NCBI GenBank assembly: GCA_001566295.1
Contig: KQ964252.1
Span: 372,001-436,000 of the forward strand
Source: Microdochium bolleyi
Taxonomy: Eukaryota; Ascomycota; Sordariomycetes; Xylariales; Microdochiaceae
DNA length: 64,000 nt
Reading direction: 5' to 3'
The notes under the pieces are model-generated. The model made no database searches. It saw only the letters and a program-made list of their open reading frames with translations, and had not been told where the DNA came from. This document shows, piece after piece, positions 57,658-64,000 of the stretch (position 1 is its first letter; every line of letters begins with the position of its first letter). The position numbers were made by a program, and so were the translations under genes.

Positions 57658-57985
57658 TGTTCCCGCACAGCCGATGGCGTTGTTCGTGATGGAGGAAAGC
57701 CCTCGCGGTTTGGTTGATGGGTAGTGTTTTCGGCAAAGCTTTTTTGTTATACCTCCTCTGATGTTGTCATGGCACGTAGGCATGGCTGGGTCGCGGCGTT
57801 TTGGTACAGGCTAGCACGGCGTTGCCAGGCAATCGTTGAATGCATTATTCGTCTCTTCAAAATGGTTGTAGCTCGCGACAAATGGGGTATCGAAGAATGT
57901 ACATCGTGAAACAGAATGCGGTGTACGCATGCAGGCCAGATCATCCTAGAGCGGCCGGTTTCCCCGACTTGACTCACGCAGTCAC
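57658..57985. other. Convergent spacer
   Basis: About 330 bases between the stop codons of rap1 and the following minus-strand gene. Nothing beyond 3' UTR sequence is seen. Confidence 0.5.
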
Positions 57986-60900
57986 TCACACATCGCCCAC
58001 GCCACCCTCTTCCAGCTGGTCGTCCCACCCGCCCGTTTGCACAAGCCACGTGCCGACACGCTCCTTGACGCGGGACATGCCGTTGCCCAGGCCGTCCTGC
58101 CACTGCTCCTGCACGACGCGGACCTTCTCCTTGAGGTCCTGCGCGAGATACTCCTCCTCGGCCCTGCGGTCCTCCTCTATCAGATGGGCCTCGCGGCCCT
58201 GGACTTCACTGTTCTTGGTCCGCGCGATCATGACAGCCTCCTTGACTTCGTGGAGCAGGCACTGCAGATTCGTCTGCGACTCGATGAACTGGTACGTGCT
58301 CTTCTCGGCGTGCGTGAGCAGGCTGTGCAGGTACTGCAGGGGGTGGTGGTGGTACTCTGGGTTCTCGTCGTACTCGGACGGCGGGATGTGGATGAGGAAG
58401 CTCTTCGTGATAGTCCCGGGGATCTTGTCGAGGACGCGCGACAAGGGTGGCGCAATGTCCCAGAATGCGTTGAGCTGCATGTCCACGCCCCTGTTGACGT
58501 TCTCCTCGACCACGGTGCGGAACTCGCGGGTCCGCTGGAGGACCTCGGCGGCGAAAGCCACCTTGCGCTTTTGTGCGTCGTCGGCGAAGAACTGGACCGC
58601 GTTTTGCAGCTTCTCCTCGTTCTTTGCGAGACGGTATGGCATGAGCACCATCTCCCGATACCGGTCGTTACGGTCGCTGAGCAGCTCGTAGATCTCGCGG
58701 TGCAGGGTTTCGCGAGCCTCAAAGATCCACTTGAGCAGTGTAAGCTTTTCGAGAACCTCTGGCTTCTCGTCGCCTTCCTCCTGCGGCATGTCTGGATCTG
58801 ACACAAAGAGCTGCGACTTGAGCTCGTCGAGAAGCCCGGTGGCTTGCGTGATCCTCTCGGTTAGCATCTCGTTGAGGGGGATGACCACTGCTGTCTGAAA
58901 TCTGTCAAAGTCTTTGCGCTCGATATCTTTGGCTTGCGCCGTCTCATTCTCTTGGGAGTCTGCCTCGATAGCAGCTGCATCAGCATAGCTCATGCCACCT
59001 GATGTAAGCTCCCGCTGCAGGTTCTCTCTCAGGTTTTGTTTTCGCTCCGCGGCGGCTGCTGCTGCTTCTTTCCGCATTTTCTGGCTCTCCTGCAAAAAGG
59101 TGTCTTTCATAGTCTTGAGCTCTGCCATGTCTGACAGCACTCTCACTTGTGTGCGGATAGAGGTCAGATCAGGGTGATTGTTATTCACAGCCGGATGGTG
59201 CCTCGGGTACGGGGGCGGCAGCGTGACAAGCCTCGACATGTCCAAGTGAGACGGGCTGGGCGTGTGTGGAGTAGGTGTCGGGAGAGACAGTAGGGAGTTT
59301 CGGAACGGCTGGGGTGTGCCGACCGATTCAGTCTCATGCCAACCAACTTTCTCGGGGGGATACTCGTTGGATGAGTACCAGGCACTGGGTCCTGCCGATG
59401 ATGGCCCAGCGCTTCCTGGCCCGTCCCACTGAAGTGATTCCCGAGAAACACCCATGTACTTGGACTCTCGCTTGGATCGTTCGAGTCGTGACGATCCATC
59501 GCCGACAGAGTCTGACTCCCACCATCTGCTCGCTGGGCGTCCCCGAGAGTCTCCATCATCCGGGTTGTCACCAACGCTCATGCTCAGAATTGGCGAGAGC
59601 GATGGGTGATACTGTCTGGAGTCACGGTTCTGTGCTCCGGGGGTTGTGTTGCCAAGCGGTGAGTTCTCTGGCAGGCCAGCCGATCCTGGCGCAGACCCCG
59701 GAGTGCGCAAATCTCGGTTGTACCCTGCGTGGCTCAAATCGGGGTTCGGGGTGGGCTCATTCGACTGCGAGGCGGACGAATCCCGTCTCTCTGCTTTCAT
59801 GGGGCGGAAGAGATCTCTCGTGAGGTCGAATATCTCTGAGCCTAGAGCCCCGATCGCCACAGAATACCGCTCCCGACGTATCCTCGATTCGCTGACAATG
59901 AACTCGGAGAATAGCTTGACTCTGTCGGCATCACTCTTAGCCAGTGCTTCTCGTTGGGCAAATAGCTGAAAGCGTTCGATGCTGCCGTCACAAAACTGGT
60001 CGGGCGTCTGTGCGATGAAGTCGCTCTTGCCCACAGGCCGTGCTGATACCGGCGTGGCTGACATGGCCCTCGGAACTAATTGGACTTGTGAGCAGCTCGA
60101 ACCCGACCGGCTTCCGGGTGGTGGCGTAGGGAGCGCTTTTGGGGCCATGGCAAGGCCTGAGCCGGGCGTACCTGCATACGCCTTCTTCACGTTTGGTGAG
60201 TAGGGCGAGGTTGGGGTCTCTGGCTGCATGCTTGCGGACAGTCGTGGTGTCGAATTCCTCGAATCGGCGTCTTCGGCAGCGTCGAGCATGACCCGGGCGG
60301 TTCCGCTTCGTGGTGTGCCCTTGTGCACTGACACCTGGCGAGCGAGCCCATTGGTCTGAGGCACAATAATGTCTGACAGGTTTCCGACTGTTGAACCCCC
60401 ACGAGCGTGTCGTGTTCTGCTCTCGTTGCGTCTTTCTCGGATGGACTTCTCTCCGCCACGTACCGCACCAGCCCTGCTCAAGCCAGCGGAGCTCGACCCA
60501 GAGAGCGACTCGTCTGGGCTCATCGTTGATGCACTGGAAGCACTCGCGGTGTCAATGGTCAAGCCGGCGCCCGCGGGTGTCCTTGATCGGACCTCGGGAG
60601 TTTCATCGACCCAATTCGCTGGAGTAGGGGGAACCGGCCCCAGAGCGGTGACTCCGCTGGGCGGCGGTCGCCGGGTCGGCGGAGCCATCATCGGAGCCGG
60701 GTCCATCGGGCGGTTGAGACTTTGAGATCGAGACTGGGATGGTGGTGGGCACGGCGGAGGCGGAGGCAGCGGCATGCCGGGCTCCCATCTTGACTGCGAG
60801 GCAGATCTGGACCGAGCCGAGACCGGCGTATCTATGGCACTTGCGGAGGCGGCACGGCGAGACCCGGGTGGGAGTGGATGTGTCTCGGCACGGCCCGGCG

Positions 60901-61558
60901 CAAAGGGCCGTGGAACCTGGATGCTGAGAGCCTGTGGCCGCGATATTGAGACTGAAGGATGCGCTTCTGGCGGCGGGGTTGTCTCGGCGTCGCGGTCTCT
61001 TCGCCGCCCGAGCGAAGGCAGGCCAAACCTGCGCTCGCGCGAGACAGCTCGGCCGGCCGCGCCTGGAGGAGGAGGAAAGTTCTGGACCTGCTGTGGCTCT
61101 GGTGAGGGGCGATACGCTTGGGAAGCAGGAACGCGAACTGCAGAGATGTTGGCAGGCGGTGTTTCCGGGGCATGTCCCGTGGGCCTCTGCCGAGGTGGAG
61201 AGTATGGGGGCGGAGCTGTTCAACATCACCATGGCGGTCAGTTCTGGTGCACAGCACATGCTCTGCAGCTCCATCACGAAGATCGTGACTTACCATGGGC
61301 TTCCTGCTGGAGGGGCACTGCAGCAAATTGCTGGACGGGCCTGTCGCTGACGGGAATGGGAGACATGCCCCATTGCTGGGGATTGTAGGGTTGAACCGAG
61401 CTGGCGGGTGTCTGAACGGTAGAGAAGCCGCTGTAAGGGCTGGCCATGGACATTGCGGACTGGGGCACACCCGGCGGCGGGCTGTGGTAGCCGCCCAGCG
61501 CGGTGGTGAGCGGGTTGAGTTGTCGCAGCCGCGATGCGGTGTCGGGGCTGGCGTTCAT
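57986..61558 (-). CDS. Large protein of unknown function with helical C-terminus
   Basis: Exon 1 (61558-61294) and exon 2 (61215-57986) join over a 78-nt intron (GTAAGT..GAACAG), giving 1164 residues. The join is supported because an in-frame TGA lies just upstream of the acceptor and the Pro-rich reading continues across it. The N-terminal ~700 residues are Pro/Ser/Arg-rich and disordered, with a helical island (IERFQLFAQREALAKSDADRVKLFSEFI..., ~120 residues) inside. The last ~400 residues are helical and ordered-looking: a coiled coil with Ala/Glu/Lys (KMRKEAAAAAAERKQNLRENL), then LFVSDPDMPQ, LTLLKWIFEARETLHREIYELLSDR and MPYRLAKNEEKLQNAVQFF. No enzyme motif, signal or membrane span is seen. 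The composition suggests a scaffold. I do not recognise the family. Confidence 0.82.
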
Positions 61559-64000
61559 GACGGCGAGCTCGAGGGTGTCGCAGAGTCGCAGAAAAAGAAG
61601 TGGCGGAGGAGGACGGAGCGGTGCCGGCTCTGAGGATCAGCCGCCTCCCAGGCAGCCCGGGCGTGCTCGCTTGTCGTGATCGCCTCGAGGTTCAGACCGG
61701 CGAAGCTGCAAAGACAAGGCTATCAGAAGAAGTCGGAGATGGTGGACAACGGGAGGAGAATTCGAGGTTCACGGCAGGCAGGAGCGGAGAAGCAGGCCGG
61801 AGAGCAATTGGTGGTTGAAGTTGCATTGTGCAGCGCAGGTGCGCGAGGAAGGCACGGCCGGGATGGGGGAGGGGCGTGCTGCAGGGGTCCTCCTGGAGTG
61901 GTCCGTCTTGGCCCGCCCCGGGAGGCACAGGGAGCACCCTATTGTACCCAACTGTACCCACGGTGCTCCGTCCATCAAAATAGCACGTATACACCTCCTG
62001 CACCTCCCTCATGCACATGTGCATGGACTTGGGACCGCGGTGGCTGGTGTGATGTGCGGGTGTGACATGCCATGCCATGGCCTGACCCGGACCCCTCGCA
62101 GCATGCATTCCTGCAAGGGTGCTGGTGCTGGCATCATGACTCTGGACTCTTGGGAGATCGGGAAGTGAGAGCCCTGTCTGGTCCAAGGAGGCCGGATCGT
62201 GCCCGGGCAGATCACCTGCCGGCTGCTCTAGTGCCAAGTAGCATCGCTGGCCGACCGCCTTCTCGCGGTCTATAAGATCCCCGGTATCAGAGATCCGGCC
62301 ATCGCCTGCTTGCCCTCCACTTCCAGAGACCCCAGCCCAGGCACACAGAAGAGACTGGCGGTGGGCGAGAAGCAGAACAAGAGTCGCGACCAGAGAGCTT
62401 GGATGTGCCCTGAGCCCCCATTGGCCAGCTGCACCATGCAGGCAGGGTTATATTTGGAACAATGGCACACTCCTGGCACCGCCCATTGGCTGCACCGCAC
62501 TCTGGGGGTCCACTAGCGTGATGCCGGGCGCTTAACGACTTGTCACCCCTGCGCCTGGCCGGAAGCGGCCAAAGTGCGAGCTCCTTATCCCCGTCTCCAT
62601 GTGGGCACTCCGTCCACGATACCGTTTCTGTAGAGGGTACCTATGTACCGGCAGCCGATACCGCCTTTGTGCATCAAGAACACTGCTGTTTCAGAGGTAC
62701 CGAGTGCCGAGCACATCCATCTGCACGCAGATCCTCCCTTTCCTCACATGACTCTGCGCCGGTTCCTCCAAACTCAAAATGCATACAGGTCGACTCATTG
62801 GACGAGTCCTCATGCTTGCCTCAACCGCTTCACTCCCCGGGTGATATTGCAGCAAACGATGAGCTCCCAGTTCAATGACTACATCTAGCAACCTTGGTCT
62901 CAGCCTTGCAAGCAAAATGCTACTGTATCTCAATCATTGCTAGGAAGATCACCTGTTGTCATACTCTCAGTCGGTGCACGGCTTCTACAGGATCTCTTGC
63001 AAGTTGCGCCTGCCCATCCCAGGCGTGGTTGTGGGGGACCGTCTACTTGCTGTGACATAAGCGATAACTTGACTTGAAAGAGTGATTATACGTGGGCATC
63101 TTACGCCAGCGTGTAAGCTCATATAGAGCTCATGGGGCCGCAGCATCATAGCATATATGATTTCAGATTTTTACACCACAGCAGGTCCACCAGGTGCATT
63201 TGGTCAAAGCTGTCCCGGGACCAAGCTCACGTTTCTGGTACATGGAGACTCACAACCGCGTACTGTCGATGATCAACTGCTGCGATGAGTTAGCTAAAGA
63301 ACACGGAGCTAGGCAGATCGATTGAGATGTTGACAAGACGGAACTATGTTGCAATTCCCAGCAATAACACCTTATACCCAGGATCAGTCGGATCTTGTAG
63401 TCTCATCAAGACACGGAATTGATCATCCCTCAGGACTTGTGACGCTATACCCGTAGGCGGTCTGACAAATGAAGAGCATGAAGAGGATGATTACATAACA
63501 GTTGTTCGTATTCCAGTATGAATGGTACCAAGAGAGTGGCTGCAAGTTCTGAAGCCTGATCTGCATGCTCCGAACAGACGTCGGGAGCCCTGACCACTGG
63601 CTGCATTGTGAAAGTGCACTTTCCTTCTGCTGTCAACCTTGCAAGTCACTCGTCATGCACCCGACATGCAGTATGTACTTGTCACTGCGGCATTGGCTAT
63701 TCGCAGGCACGCCCGAGGCTGTGGTGCTTGGCAAGGCATATCTATTAGATCGAGCGCCTCCCTGACCCATGCATCACACTGATATTCAATGGTTGAGTGA
63801 GCCGGTCCTCGATTTCGCGGTGTGCCCCGCGGAGAGCCTTGGGGTTTACCGCGCGGTGCGGCTGAGAAGTACTCTACTCAATATTTCATGCCAGCCGGTT
63901 CTTGGCTTGGAAGGATCGAACTGTTCCCTTGTTGCATTCTCTTCGCACTGCGGCTCCTGCCTGCCAAAGCCGACACAAGCTCAAGTAAGTGCATCGCCCA
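61559..64000. other. Intergenic to window end
   Basis: About 2.4 kb upstream of the last gene with no recognisable coding sequence. GGTACC-type motifs recur (62638-62652, 62695). Any gene further right starts outside the window. Confidence 0.4.

Overview
This 64 kb window looks like nuclear DNA of a filamentous ascomycete, most likely a Sordariomycete. It is GC-rich, with genes on both strands, short spliceosomal introns (56 to 164 nt in most genes, a few near 250 to 340 nt) with GT..AG ends and CTRAC-like branch sites, and long intergenic gaps. The families present (cutinase, Zn2Cys6 regulator, P450, TDT transporter, Cdc4, Swf1, Rap1) are typical of Pezizomycotina. No rRNA, tRNA, CRISPR array or intact transposon was recognised. 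I recognised 17 protein-coding genes and one gene broken by a stop codon. All joins were inferred by eye from reading frame, splice signals and conserved motifs.

Layout. 1-980: 3' end of a GRIP-domain golgin (+). 1.4-2.3 kb: MYND zinc-finger gene (+). 3.2-4.0 kb: secreted cutinase (-), followed by a 4.5 kb gene-poor stretch. 8.5-9.6 kb: coiled-coil gene with an in-frame TAG (-). 10.7-12.2 kb: old-yellow-enzyme oxidoreductase (-). 14.6-16.2 kb: BTB-domain gene (-). 17.1-18.5 kb: paraoxonase/arylesterase-like gene (+). 19.2-20.1 kb: small Ala/Pro/Thr-rich gene with a 13-nt first coding exon (-). 22.4-23.3 kb: histidine phosphatase (+). 24.9-26.9 kb: Zn2Cys6 transcription factor (+). 29.7-31.5 kb: stand-alone CYP505-like P450 heme domain (+), convergent with an AusD-like methyltransferase at 31.9-33.2 kb (-). 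34.4-37.7 kb: Cdc4-type F-box/WD40 protein (-). 41.0-44.5 kb: large single-exon protein with a Pro-rich N-terminus and five Cys modules (+). 48.8-50.5 kb: secreted berberine-bridge-like FAD oxidase (+). 51.0-52.4 kb: TDT/SLAC1-like transporter (+). 52.7-54.2 kb: DHHC palmitoyltransferase Swf1 (-). 54.7-57.7 kb: telomere protein Rap1 (+), divergent from swf1. 58.0-61.6 kb: large conserved-looking protein of unknown function (-). 61.6-64.0 kb: no gene seen.

How genes may relate. Most are independent housekeeping or enzyme genes. Two neighbourhoods stand out. The first is the swf1/rap1 intergenic region, which carries CCCTAACCCTAACCC, a telomere-type repeat, upstream of the gene for a telomere protein; rap1 itself has two Myb domains, each split by a phase-0 intron at the same position. 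The second is the regulator/P450/methyltransferase group at 24.9-33.2 kb, which resembles a small tailoring-enzyme set without a visible backbone synthase. The protein at 40.9-44.5 kb, with five repeats of a C..CxxC..C pattern, is the strongest candidate for an undescribed domain architecture.
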